Shown: positions 48,660-58,599 of the stretch, in pieces
Layout of the letters: each line of letters opens with the position of its first letter
Position numbering within the stretch: the first letter of the stretch is position 1
Source: Emydura subglobosa
Taxonomy: Eukaryota > Chordata > Testudines > Chelidae
Direction: 5' to 3'
Assembly (NCBI GenBank): GCA_007922225.1
Contig: ML679958.1
Coordinates: forward strand, 58,174,838-58,238,837
DNA: 64,000 nt
The notes under the pieces: model-generated
Told to the model about the DNA's origin: nothing
What the model saw: only the letters and a program-made list of their open reading frames with translations
The model's database searches: none
Position numbers and translations under genes: made by a program

Positions 48660-49670
48660 GTTAATCTGTAAAGAGAGAATGAGACCTGCAAAGGCCTGAC
48701 AGGCAGTGCTTTGTGTTGCCAGAGGCTGGAAGTGTTGGGGAACTGACCCACAATATAGCATCAGTATGAGGAACATAGGGCAACCTCCAGTTAGCAAACC
48801 CAAGGATTGGAGCAGTAGTGAACTTTTGTTTCAAAGTACTCTGGGCAAACTGCATCCCATTTACTCTCAAGTGGCTGTTTTCTATTCTATCTACTTCCTT
48901 TAAGAACACCACTGAGAATTCAAAGGTTTTGCAGTAAGAGACTATCTCTCTACAAATTTTTGGTAGTAACCAGAAAATCCTAAGAATCTACAAAGTTCTC
49001 TGAGAGTAGTTGGAACTGCCCAAGTGATGAGAGTATCAGTTTTCTCTTTATCAGGACAGATCTCATCTTGAAAAATGATATGACCAAGATATTTCACTGA
49101 GGACTGAAATAGTTTATACTTTGAAGGTGTAAGTTTTAAACCATATTCCTGAAATCTTTTCAGAACTCTTAGGAGACACTCCTCATGTTCTTCCAGAGTG
49201 GCTGAAAAGATGATTAAATCATCTAACAAGGCTACAATTTCTATGAGATACCAGACATAATACATTCTATCATTTGCTGGAAGGTAGCTGGAGCATAAGT
49301 TACACCTTGAGGCATCATTTTGAATTGCCAATTACCAAATGGTGTAGTGAACAGTCAGTGGGCTCTACTGGAACTTGATAATATCCACTCTTTAGATCCA
49401 TTACAGAAAACCATTCCTGCCAAACAGGCAAAGGTTTCTTCTAACCTTAGTAATGGATAGGCATCCTTACAGGTAATGTTCAGTTTTCTATAATCCACCA
49501 CCATCCTAAGAACTCCAGTCATCTTATGCATGAGCATCACAGGGGAGGCATAAGAACTACATGTTTCCTCAATCATTCCAAGTGCCACCAACTCGCATAG
49601 ATGCTGATGTAGATCTTCAAAAATGTGAGAGCAATACTCTTCTAATTCTTTCTTTAAAAGGTACATTATT
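48660..49670 (-). pseudogene. Ty3/Gypsy reverse transcriptase and RNase H remnant
   Basis: Read on the minus strand: a segment with MIEETCSSYASPVMLMHK and RMVVDYRKLN (49355-49666) is the N-terminal part of a Gypsy reverse transcriptase. After a break, ALLDDLIIFSATLEEHEE, LKRFQEYGLKLTPSKY, YLGHII and FLGFSGYYQKF (48942-49331) give the palm with the catalytic Asp pair (the usual Tyr before LDD is Leu) and the connection domain. Then LKQKFTTAPILGFANWRLP and LHTDA-like PHTDA (48661-48912) mark the start of RNase H. At least two frame changes separate the parts, and integrase is not found, so it cannot be active. Confidence 0.9.
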
Positions 49671-50660
49671 TGTGAGCTAAATTGGATATGTCTCTCTTGA
49701 AACTCTTCTAAAGTCTAGCTCATGAACAGCAAAAGCTTTACAAGCTTCCTGACTGATAGTCTCAGCAATCTTTTTCCCCTCAGCACCACTGAGAAAGGAT
49801 CCTTCAAAGTCCAGTGCTAGTATAATACTATCTCTTCCTCTAGTCACAGCTGCTGAAACCTGGATTAATACTGGTTTTATCTACTCAGGTGCTTGCCCCT
49901 TTGCAGTGACAGTGTGAGGTTTCAATATGATGTCCTGCCTTGTTAAGTTTTTGACTTGTACTCCTATTCTCATACTGGACCCACTGACTTTAACAAATTG
50001 AGACAGAACTGCTAGCCCACTGGGTCCAACAGTGACACCTGGATCTTCCAGTATTACAGCAGTCTCCAGTTCGTTTACCACAAATTTCAGAATTCCAGGC
50101 ACTGTTTTGGATGTGCCAGGTGGAACTGTCATGGATTTTCTTCCTCTCGAGACCACATCAGCCCCTTTGTCAGCTTCTTGCTGACTGATCTCTGACTGAG
50201 AAGAAACTAACTATAAGCTTCAGCCCACTCATTTGATAATGAAATCCTACTTAAAAATTCAGGACCCCATTTCTTACAGTCTTCTACAAGATGTTTCAGC
50301 ACATTTGTGCCTACAAGCGATGACATTTGCTGATTCAGACATTTGTCTGGACAAACCAAGACTAGTACCTCATGTTGTTTGTTAGTCCCAAAGATGAACT
50401 TTGGGAATCATATCTTCAAGGATATATATCCCAAGAATGGAACTTTTTGTCCTCCAGCCCCTTCTATCTGAAGTATATTGCCAATAAACTATAATATTAA
50501 ATAAGGTAAATGCTCAAATAGAAAATTTTGCATATGCATTTCACTTGAGAACCAGTATCTATTAGGCAGATATTCTTTACCCCATCTAGGTAAACACACC
50601 CATGACAAGCAGGTCCCCGCTAAATGCTAGATGGCCTCACTGACACCCATTTGGATAGCA
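49670..50660 (-). pseudogene. Ty3/Gypsy retropepsin and protease-RT linker remnant
   Basis: The minus strand at 50548-50565 reads LIDTGS, the active-site motif of retroviral-type aspartic proteases. Further along (49881-50156) an open stretch with PPGTSKTVPG and MRIGVQVKNLTRQDIILKP resembles the beta-rich linker between protease and reverse transcriptase in Gypsy pol. The frame is broken by stops between these parts. The order gag, protease, RT on the minus strand is as expected. Confidence 0.75.
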
Positions 50661-50789
50661 TCTGTCTCCTGAACCTATTGACTAGCAGCTCTGCTCTGAG
50701 AGTTGTTAATTTATTTTCTTCCTGGCTCAAACTTGTTCTGATTTGAATATCTACCAGTCAGTTACTGATATACTAGGTTGGGGTTAGGA

Positions 50790-52060
50790 GAATTCTCACA
50801 ATCATTTTGAAAATGTCCTATTTGCCCACAGTTGAAATATAAAGGATTTCTTTGTTAAATGTTGGTATTGCTTGTTTATTAAAGTCTTTGAGGAGTGAAC
50901 AGTGTATCTGAAATGGACATTTCAGAACTTGGCTGGGTCATCTGCAGTCCCACCAACTGCTGCTCAGCCAGCAGATATTTCCCCATCCAGTTTGTTATAG
51001 TGGCTACTTCACAGGCAGTGGAAGTACTTTCAGATGCCCTTATCAACTGTAAACTACTCCTGCTCATTGGCCTTCCTTTTTTATTTTAGTTCTTGTTGAA
51101 GGTTTCTCTTTTGTTTACCAGAATGCTCCCTTTTGATGGATCTCAGAAAGGAGTGTGGCATAAGAGACACTTCTTTTTCTATCATTTACATTACAGCTAA
51201 TCTCTTTTAATAAGAGTGTATTTAATAAGGATTCATGCCAACAACCATGGAAAAAATGATCTTGTATATAAGATCCATCTGAGTATCTTTTACCCCACCA
51301 GCCTGCAAAACTTCTTGGGCCAGTGCATGTAGTCTAGTCAGGCACACAGATGGTAGTTCTCTAGTATGCTGCTGAGTCTCAGAAAACTGAGCCTTAAGAT
51401 AAGATGCATTTACGACACTTCCATATGCTTCTCCAAAATCTCAAAGCATTTCTCAGAGGGTGCCTTAATACTAGCTCCTAAGACCACCTTCAGTGCTGGG
51501 GGTAATAATCTTCCTTCTTTTGACTTGTCAGAAATCTCAGTGTCTTCCATCATCTCTTTGGCTTGTGCTTGCCAGGTATGATAATCTACTTCTCCACTCA
51601 GTCTTGGTGAATTACCTGAAAAACATTTCAGTTTAAATTTCATCTCAGTCACAGTTTCACTGGCAGATTTCAAACATCCACTTTAACAAGCAATATTGCA
51701 TGTTGAGATGGTAACTCACAGCAGGAGTAGAGGCTTCTACTGGACCACTATCTATCTATAACAGGTGTAGAATCTGTTAACCCACAAGTTTAACCACAGC
51801 CCATGTCTCAGTCTCAAACCATCTATCAGAATACACAGAATATCCCTGATACCTACACTGAGGTACTCTGGGCACAGAACCAATGGATATAAAAGGAAAA
51901 ACTTCATAATAAATAGGAGTCATATCCCATTTCTGCACCACACAGTTCCTCCCTATGTGTATCACAGAAACAGGGTCTTCAGATTCACCAAGAATCATAT
52001 CTGTTTGCTTTCCCTTCACCTTCTTCATATTAGTCATATGACCAAAGGTCCTAGCAGTCC
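50790..52060 (-). pseudogene. Ty3/Gypsy gag remnant with PNMA-like capsid
   Basis: On the minus strand: an N-terminal part (51777-52037, no clear motif); a capsid part (51410-51673) with FSGNSPRLSGEVDYHTWQAQ and LLPPALKVV; then, after a frame change, a continuation (about 51240-51410) with AYGSV and QFSETQQ. The F(S)G..P...GE.D(Y/F)..W motif and the LLPPAL.VV helix are the signature shared by PNMA proteins and the Gypsy gag family from which they are thought to derive. A nucleocapsid knuckle follows at 50798-50839, reading YFNCGQIGHFQNDC: the CCHC pattern with its first Cys changed to Tyr. Frameshifted and dead. Confidence 0.75.
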
Positions 52061-52260
52061 TCTTAACTTCTGCTGTACTATCAAAATGGTCCTATAAGGA
52101 TCTCTAACTCAAACTCTATGCAAGTTTCCATGATCTTAACAATATTTAATACAGTTGACACAATCAGTAACAATATTCAGTAACACTGAATTCTTTTACA
52201 ACTAACTCCTCAATACTCCTTAAAAAAAAAAATCAGAATTGAGCTCTGAGCAATCCTCAA

Positions 52261-52282
52261 GTCCCTGTCTGTTTGGGTGCCA
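52261..52282 (-). other. Primer-binding site of the Gypsy element (tRNA-Lys type, altered)
   Basis: Just inside the LTR, after a 3-base spacer, the minus strand reads TGGCACCCAAAC then AGACAGGGAC. Compared with the lysine-tRNA site TGGCGCCCGAACAGGGAC, it has two G-to-A changes, both at CpG positions, and four extra bases (an AGAC/CAGA-like duplication). It fixes the 3' border of the LTR at 52286 and the direction of the element. Confidence 0.6.
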
Positions 52283-52285
52283 ATT

Positions 52286-53638
52286 TGTTACCATTAGGTG
52301 GAATAGGGTTTACTTCATTGCCCTTCTCCTACTGCGTAAAAACAGCTCCCTTAGAGAAGTATGTGGAGACCCAGAATTCAGTTTTTGAGGATTTTTAGCA
52401 AGGATTGCCCAGGATCAACCTCCCCACAAGCAAGTCCAAAAAGAACAAAAGGAATGAACTTATTTCGTAAGTACCAACTTTATAAAATCTTATAATGATA
52501 AAGAAACAGAATAACAGCATAACAAGGCCACTTTATAATCCATATATATTATCTTCACAGTTATACATAAACATAAATAAAACAAAACCAATTAAATCTA
52601 AACAGGTCAGTCACTACACAAACACAGTGAAAAGTAACTCAGAGTTCCCAAAAATTTAGATTGAGTTCACATGAGTGTCAGTTAGAATCTTTGACCACCA
52701 GGGATCCTAGTTTTCCATGATTAAAACCCCCCTTAAAATTATCTGATAAAAACCCCCATAAAATCTGCATTTTCCTCTGATTAGAATGAAACACTGAACT
52801 TCAGTTTCCCTAGCCACAATATATATATCAGTTGAACACAATGTTTTACTGACATACAGTAGAACCCCATTTATCCGAGCCTCCATTATCCATCTCTCTG
52901 TATTAACTGAACCACCAGATGCCCCGGGCTGACAGCCAGAGCCCCCACTTCCATCTTAAAATAAAGTATAGAAAGCTCTTTGCCAATTCTCCTGATTATC
53001 CCAATTTTTGATTGTCTGATCTGGCCCGGTCCCAATTAAATCGAATAAACAAGGTTCCACTGTAAATTTAAAGTGCATTAAAAAATCAGCCAGAAGAGAG
53101 GGAGGTTGCAAGCATTGAATAAGTGACACTGGTACTTTCAGTAAAATTTAGTTAATAGTTAATATTTGTTTTTATTTTTTCACAAAACGTAAAAACTAAA
53201 AATTCTCAGTAAAAACAGAAATTCTGGATTTTTCCGTGTTTTTCAATGGCAAACAGATTTCTAGGATCCCTGTTGACCAGATCTATACAGTTTGCTGAGT
53301 CAAAAGCACTACAACAGTAGTTTCCCTCCTCTTGCTTGCAGAAATTGCCAACTGGAATTCATATGGACCCTTTTTCCTCCTCTGCTGAAATCACTCAGTT
53401 AGCTAGTCAGCTAACTAATTAACTAACCAATTAGATTAAGTATATAAATAAAAAAAAACCCTCAGTAGAGTCTGAGTCTAGCTACCTATTGAGCATGTCC
53501 AAACTATCACACCCAATTCCAGAAACTTCTGGATGTGACATATTAATTTTGCGTCTGCCTAGCAAAGTGACCCAGACATGCCTCATTCTTCCCTGATCCC
53601 CATAGATCTCTTAAAGAGATATCTCCCTATTAGGCACA
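52286..53638 (-). mobile_element. 5' LTR of the minus-strand Gypsy element, with later insertions
   Basis: On the minus strand it runs from TGTGCCTAATAGGGAGATA (53638) to CACCTAATGGTAACA (52286), followed by the primer-binding site. It aligns through many blocks with the plus-strand copy at 54558-55739: GATATCTCTTTAAGAGA, GTTTCTGGAATTGG, TTTTTGACTCAG-like, GAGTTACTT(T/C)TCACTGTGTTT, TCTTTATCATTA, AATCCTCA, CTGAATTCTGGGTCTCC. A Tigger-type MITE (52857-53062) and probably another repeat fragment (about 53070-53270, with TTTCACAAAACGTAAAAAC) were inserted in it. The start is placed by the TG and by the partner copy. Confidence 0.8.
52857..53062. mobile_element. Tigger-type MITE inside the LTR
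   Basis: Starts CAGTAGAACCCCATTTATCC and ends AATAAACAAGGTTCCACTG, flanked by TA (52855-52856 and 53063-53064). Interior GAGCCTCCATTATCC is typical of this family. It is absent from the partner LTR on the plus strand, so it inserted after that LTR copy formed. Confidence 0.8.
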
Positions 53639-53664
53639 TGGGTTAGATGTTTGTACTTAAGTAG

Positions 53665-53820
53665 GTAAGTGGTGGAAGCTCAGTCACCACGAACATTTAA
53701 ATCTAGATTGGATCAAATACTAGAAAATTGGCTGTAGGGAAGAATCCTGCCTTGGCCAGGAAATGGAATTAATAATCTAATAGATCTTTTCCACCTCTAG
53801 TTCATATAATTTTACTATCC
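53665..53820 (+). mobile_element. CR1 LINE 3' fragment
   Basis: GTGGTGGAAGCTCAGTCAC, AACATTTAAATCTAGATTGG, GAATCCTGCCTTGGCCAGG and TTTTCCACCTCTAGTTCATA is the 3' UTR order of a turtle CR1 subfamily. The terminal ATTCTATGA repeat has decayed to TATAATTTTACTATCC. Confidence 0.65.
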
Positions 53821-53824
53821 TGAA

Positions 53825-54555
53825 GGGGACCATGAGCTTGTTGACACAGGGGCTTAAGGCTCTGACCTGACACCAAGTTTAAAGTGACTGGTGATTACCC
53901 ACCCCTGATGTATAAATAGCAATAACTTCTTATACTAAAATTCTACGGTGTTCTACTAATCGACACTTCTAGCTTCTGCTACTGTCACGTGCCTGATGCA
54001 GAGCATTCTAAATCAGTCTCAGTTTGGTTCAGACGCTGAGAACTTCTTTCCATGCTTGTCATTTTTACTCATACAGAACAGCACCCAACAGTCCAGATAA
54101 ACCAGTCTTCCTAAACAAAACTCTGGACAGGTAAATGAAAATAGATTTGGCACTTATCCCAGCTGATAAGGACACTGGCTGCTGTTCCTGCTGTTGTTAT
54201 CTGCGTATTTTCAGGCAATGGCGGTTCATACCGATTTAAAATCTCTGGTTAAAGACAACAAAATCAGCATTGTATAAATAATGTTCTTTCTTATTGTTGC
54301 CCCTTTTCAACCCAAGTGGCTTGTCAAAACTTGAGGCCCTGTGGGCATTCCAGCTGAGAATAGAAATTGGAGACAGTTAGGTATTTCTTTGGTGCAGTTT
54401 TGTTTATTCACAAAGAATGTACAAAGTCCTGTGTTTCTGAATGCGGAAGGAACCAATAGCAGGAAACAGCCTCTTTTGCTCACAGCACCAAGAGCAGTCT
54501 TTTCAGCCTACACCTCTGACCCAAAAACCTCTTTCCAGATATTCTTCCAGTCAGT
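53825..54555. other. Spacer between two inverted LTRs, unclassified
   Basis: No coding signal is assigned. The part at 54340-54550 (with TTTGTTTATTCACAAAGAAT and GGAACCAATAGCAGGAAACA) looks like transposon sequence but I could not classify it; the plus-strand frame there (54341-54616) has no domain. Confidence 0.45.
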
Positions 54556-54557
54556 CA

Positions 54558-55739
54558 CTTATCTAATAGGAGATATCTCTTTAAGAGACCTAGAGAGAAG
54601 TGGGGATGGGAAGTGACTGAGCTGTATCTGAGTTGTTGTTAAGTAGATGCACAATTATCATTCCACATCCAATAGTTTCTGGAATTGGATGTGGAAGTTT
54701 TGGGAATGCCTAATAGACTCCCTGTAGCTGGACTAATAGACTCTATTGAGAGCAGGGCAGTCAGGGCAGCTGCTTTACTAAAGACCATGTGAGTGACCTG
54801 TGTGGGTTGGGGGGAGAAATCCAGCTATAGGAGCAAAAAGTAGGTTGTTTTCCCCTGACTCTGAAGCGCTCTACAGCAGGCTGATGCTATTGTTAACTTT
54901 CAGACAGGGAAACGCAGGTAGGCTCAGTTGTAAAAAGGGGAAGTTGGGAGGGAAAATTAATTTATTTCATTTTAATTGTATACTTTGAATGTTGTTTGAT
55001 TTTAGCCAAATTGTTGAGGTCAAATTATTTTAATCAGTATGATTCACCACCTCTTTTCTTATTTAAATGTGATGGTAAGGAAAGAGTAATTTATATTTTG
55101 TTATTCGCAGTTTTGTATTTTTCTTGTCACATGGTGATTTACACACTTAATTAATACTGATTGGTTGGTTAATTAATTAGTTGCCTAGCTAATTGAGTTA
55201 TTCTGTAGTCCAGCAGAGAAGAAAAAAGAGTCTCTGTGGGTTCCAATTAGACATCTCTGCAAGCAGGAGGAAAGAAAATATTATCACACTGTTTTTGACT
55301 CAGTGGACTGGACAGAGTTGATAAACAAAAACTTTAACTAAGAGTCAGGTGAACTCACACTAAGCTTCTGGAAGTCTGAGTTACTTCTCACTGTGTTTCT
55401 GTGGGAACGAACCTGTTTAGAGTTAAATTTTATATCTATAGATATATATATTTACAAGTAAATGTATGTATGTGGATTATGAAGTAGCATTATTTAGTAG
55501 AAATTAAGCTATCATCTTTCTTTATCATTACAAAATTTTATGAAGATGGTACTTAAGAATTAAAGTTCATTTTCCTTATTTTTTTTGGACTTGGCTGTGG
55601 GAAGATTGACCCTAGGTGATCCTTGCTGAAAATCCTCAGTGACTGAATTCTGGGTCTCCCATGTGCTTTTCTATATATGTTGTGTTGAAGCACTGGGAGA
55701 GAGATGGTAAAGTAAACCGTAGCTGACCTAGAGATTACA
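54558..55739 (+). mobile_element. Second LTR of the same Gypsy family, opposite orientation
   Basis: Runs in plus orientation from about CTTATCTAATAGGAGATATC to ACCTAGAGATTACA and matches the LTR at 52286-53638 in inverse orientation. There is no primer-binding site after its 3' end (CTTTCAGTTGCTCC follows) and no polyprotein sequence before its 5' end, so it is a solo LTR from a separate insertion, not the missing 3' LTR of the neighbour. It is clearly diverged from its partner and has a stretch at about 54780-55130 with no counterpart there. Confidence 0.75.
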
Positions 55740-55744
55740 CTTTC

Positions 55745-56780
55745 AGTTGCTCCTTCAGGTTGTGTCACCCTCGCAGACTCTTCCCATTTTGTGTGTGTTC
55801 TTTCTCAACTCACCTCTGCCTCCCCACCCTGGTTACAATATCTAGTCAAACCCTCTGCCCCCCTGGTGCTAATTTCCAGGCAAACTTTATTAGGCTTTGC
55901 TGTTTGTTGTTTGTTTGTTTGTTGTTAACTGTCTCGTACAACTGTCTTAAATGGGGGGACTCATTCACACATCCATTTGAATGAGGTTTTAACAAAGTTT
56001 TACCCAGCTCATAACACTGTTCTACTACTAGTTTTCTCTTAACATATCCTTTATACTGACCGATCCAGTGTATAAACTATTTTCCATCTTACTGAACTCA
56101 CTTAAATTACTTCTATAGCTATGCCAATTCTTTTTCCTTTTTAAGTAGTTATCCTCCTTTCATTTGTCTTCCATTCTACCTAATATTTTATTTCTTCTTG
56201 TTGTTACTTTCAATTACTTTATTTACTCCTTCTCTCTTCTGATCTTCTGCTTTGCCTCCTTTTCTTCCCAGATAAAACTTCTACTCACTTCAGACTAACC
56301 AGCCCATCTGTCAATAACTGCCCCCCACTCTCAAAAAATGTCCAGTTGGATCAGCTTCTTGCCAGTTAGCGTCACACAGGAATCATAAGTTTCCCTTTGA
56401 GCTTCTCTTCTGATCCTCAGAGCCCTAGAAACAGGTTTTCCTAGCAGAACATGTGACTCTGCTGAGACATTAAACTAACATACAGAGTGATAAGAAGTAT
56501 CTAATTTCAGTGTATTGTAGCCAATGGTAGGTGTACATTCTATTTTGTTGCTGTTTATTTTTGAGGAAGTTAAGTGATATCCGTTTTTGTGTTCCTTTCT
56601 CTTTCTTCAAAATAGAGATTTTCTCTCCTCTTTGAAATATTGTGTGTGCACATGCACGCATACACACTTTTATTCATTTTTCATTGTTTGTCTGGACAAT
56701 GCTGAACACAATGTTGTCTTGACTGGGGTTGCTAAATGCTACTGTAATACAGTATGTATTTTTTATTATATATATAATAT
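55745..56780. other. Intergenic sequence, nothing recognised
   Basis: Contains a (GTTT)n-like run near 55900-55925 and an AT-rich run before 56782. No coding frame is supported. Confidence 0.5.
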
Positions 56781-56782
56781 AT

Positions 56783-57526
56783 TGTGACAAAGCTCTTCCT
56801 CTATCCCGGTGAGTCCAGCACTTCCTTCTAGCGATAGGTCAGGGAACTACTTCACCTTTTAGTGTTCTTCCACCCTCTAGTGGTGGGGGGAGGTAATACA
56901 GCCTCTCTAAGATGGCCACTCCCTGCTGGGTCCCAGTCCTGTCTCTGGTTCTCACAGGCCCTTGCCGCTTCGCTGGGGCTCTTGCCCCTCCAGTGAAAGG
57001 CTGGTGGGGGAGGAGGCAGTCCCACACCTAAGTCTGAGCCCCAACCCAGAGACCCTACAAGTAGCAGACTCCTGCTGTGGCTTCAGGAAAGCTGCTAGCT
57101 TCCTTGGGTTACTTCCCTGTGCTCCTTGACTTAATGTCTGGACCTGCTCAGACAGGAGCCCTTCCTGGCCTCCTTACCAGGGGAGGTTCTTGACCCCTGA
57201 CAGCCACACTGGGTGTGGTAGTGTCGAACCAAATGTCCAGTTCTATCTTTCCCTTCAGGCAGGGTCTTTTCCCTCAGGTCTCCAGGCCTGGGAAAGGTCC
57301 TTTACCCTCTTTGGGCAGGGTTTCTGTTCCTTCTCCTAAACCCTCCTGGTTTCTGACAGCGTCTTGCCTGCTCACACACTGTCTGGGTAGCTTGGCTCCA
57401 GGTGTGTTAATTAACCTGGAGTAATCCCTGCTCAGCTACCAGGGAAAAAGGGGATTTGCTGAGCCTGGGGCTGATATATTGGCCTTCTAGAACTCTCCGG
57501 TAGCCATCTAGTCTGACCCTGTCACA
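56783..57526 (-). mobile_element. Solo LTR of a turtle Gypsy-type family (744 bp)
   Basis: Starts TGTGACAAAGC and ends CCCTGTCACA; the outer seven bases are a perfect inverted repeat with TG...CA ends. Flanks are ATAT on both sides, but the site is an (AT)n tract, so the target duplication cannot be sized. On the minus strand it begins TGTGACAGGGTCAGACTAGA and TGGCTACCGGAGAG, which I recognise as a common turtle LTR start. It is G+C-rich and unlike the LTR pair at 52.3-55.7 kb, so it is a different family. Confidence 0.8.
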
Positions 57527-57547
57527 ATATATATATATATATATATA
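57527..57547. repeat. (AT)n microsatellite
   Basis: A run of AT units directly follows the solo LTR; a similar, interrupted run precedes it (56766-56782). The LTR seems to have landed in an existing AT tract. Confidence 0.9.
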
Positions 57548-58089
57548 AAATCACAAGATATAATACTATTGCACTAGGAATGTTAGAGGAAGACATTCTG
57601 GTGATTGTGTACCAGGAGAGGGGTTCTAGCATCACTTGCAGTCTTTAGACTTTCCCATCAGGTTTCCAACTCCATTATGCCTTAATCTCCTGCTCAGCAT
57701 GGCATGGCCTCATTCTCCAGCTAGTCATATCTAAAGTAGCTCAGTCTCCAAGCGTCCTTCTCAGTATGTTTTGTGTCCCACTCCGTGCCATAGAAAATAT
57801 CAGTCTATCATAGATGCTAGCTAGGGGCTTAGTATTCTTTAACAACTCATGTTGTAGTTCGGCAATCCTGGGTTGAGTTTCCAGCCATAACCAAGCTGAC
57901 AGTCGTTATAAAGGAAATCATGCATTCATTATGTGATAAATAACCTGAACTACACCTTAAATTATGAGGCTAGATACTATTATAAGTTCTGTAGTACCAA
58001 CATGGTAACAGCTAATGCAAACAAACAAGAGAACAAAAGAAACAGTTAATCAAATGCTAAACACAACTATTGCATCTGGCATCCTGGGC

Positions 58090-58560
58090 TGAAACTTGAT
58101 TCAGGCTGAAATGGATTGCCAATGGGAGTGAATTTTAAAGGAGGTGGCCATCAACTAATCCTCATTGCCAGCCTTTGGTTGGGAAACGCTTACTGTCAGA
58201 ACCCATCTTAACTATTTTGATCCATAGGATGACAGTTAGTTTCTCAGGGGACCTGGCCCTGATCATTCAGGACTTTAAATAGCATCAACATCTTGAATTG
58301 CACCCAGAAGCAAAGAGACAGCCAGAACAGACCGACCATGAGTGTTAACTGTTCACATCAGACTGCATTGCTTAGCAGGTGGTTTCATGCCACCAAGCAA
58401 CATGGTGCTGCTGCTTGCCAGTCCTGCTCCTTTGCAACCTGAAGCTGCCTCTTGTCTCCCACCCCTTCAAAATGTGACCCAAGGTAAATTGATAGTGTCT
58501 CTTCCTGAGTCTGCAGACAATCTGAAACAACAGTTCTGAGTGGCATGATCTATTATACTG
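58090..58560 (-). mobile_element. Possible LINE (L3-like) fragment, antisense
   Basis: CAGGACTTTAAATAGCATCA, ACATCTTGAATTGCACCCAG and AGCAAAGAGACAGCCAGAAC resemble the 3' part of the LINE found at 30.7-31.1 kb (...CTTTGAATTGAGCCCGGAA-type words). Diverged; by-eye call. Confidence 0.35.
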
Positions 58561-58599
58561 TGATATTAGAGCACCTTGAGAACCAATGTTTGTATTATT

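Noticed and set aside
54558..55739. Plus-strand LTR as the 3' LTR of the adjacent Gypsy element
   Set aside because: The Gypsy element runs on the minus strand, so its 3' LTR would have to lie at lower coordinates in the same orientation; this copy is inverted and on the wrong side.
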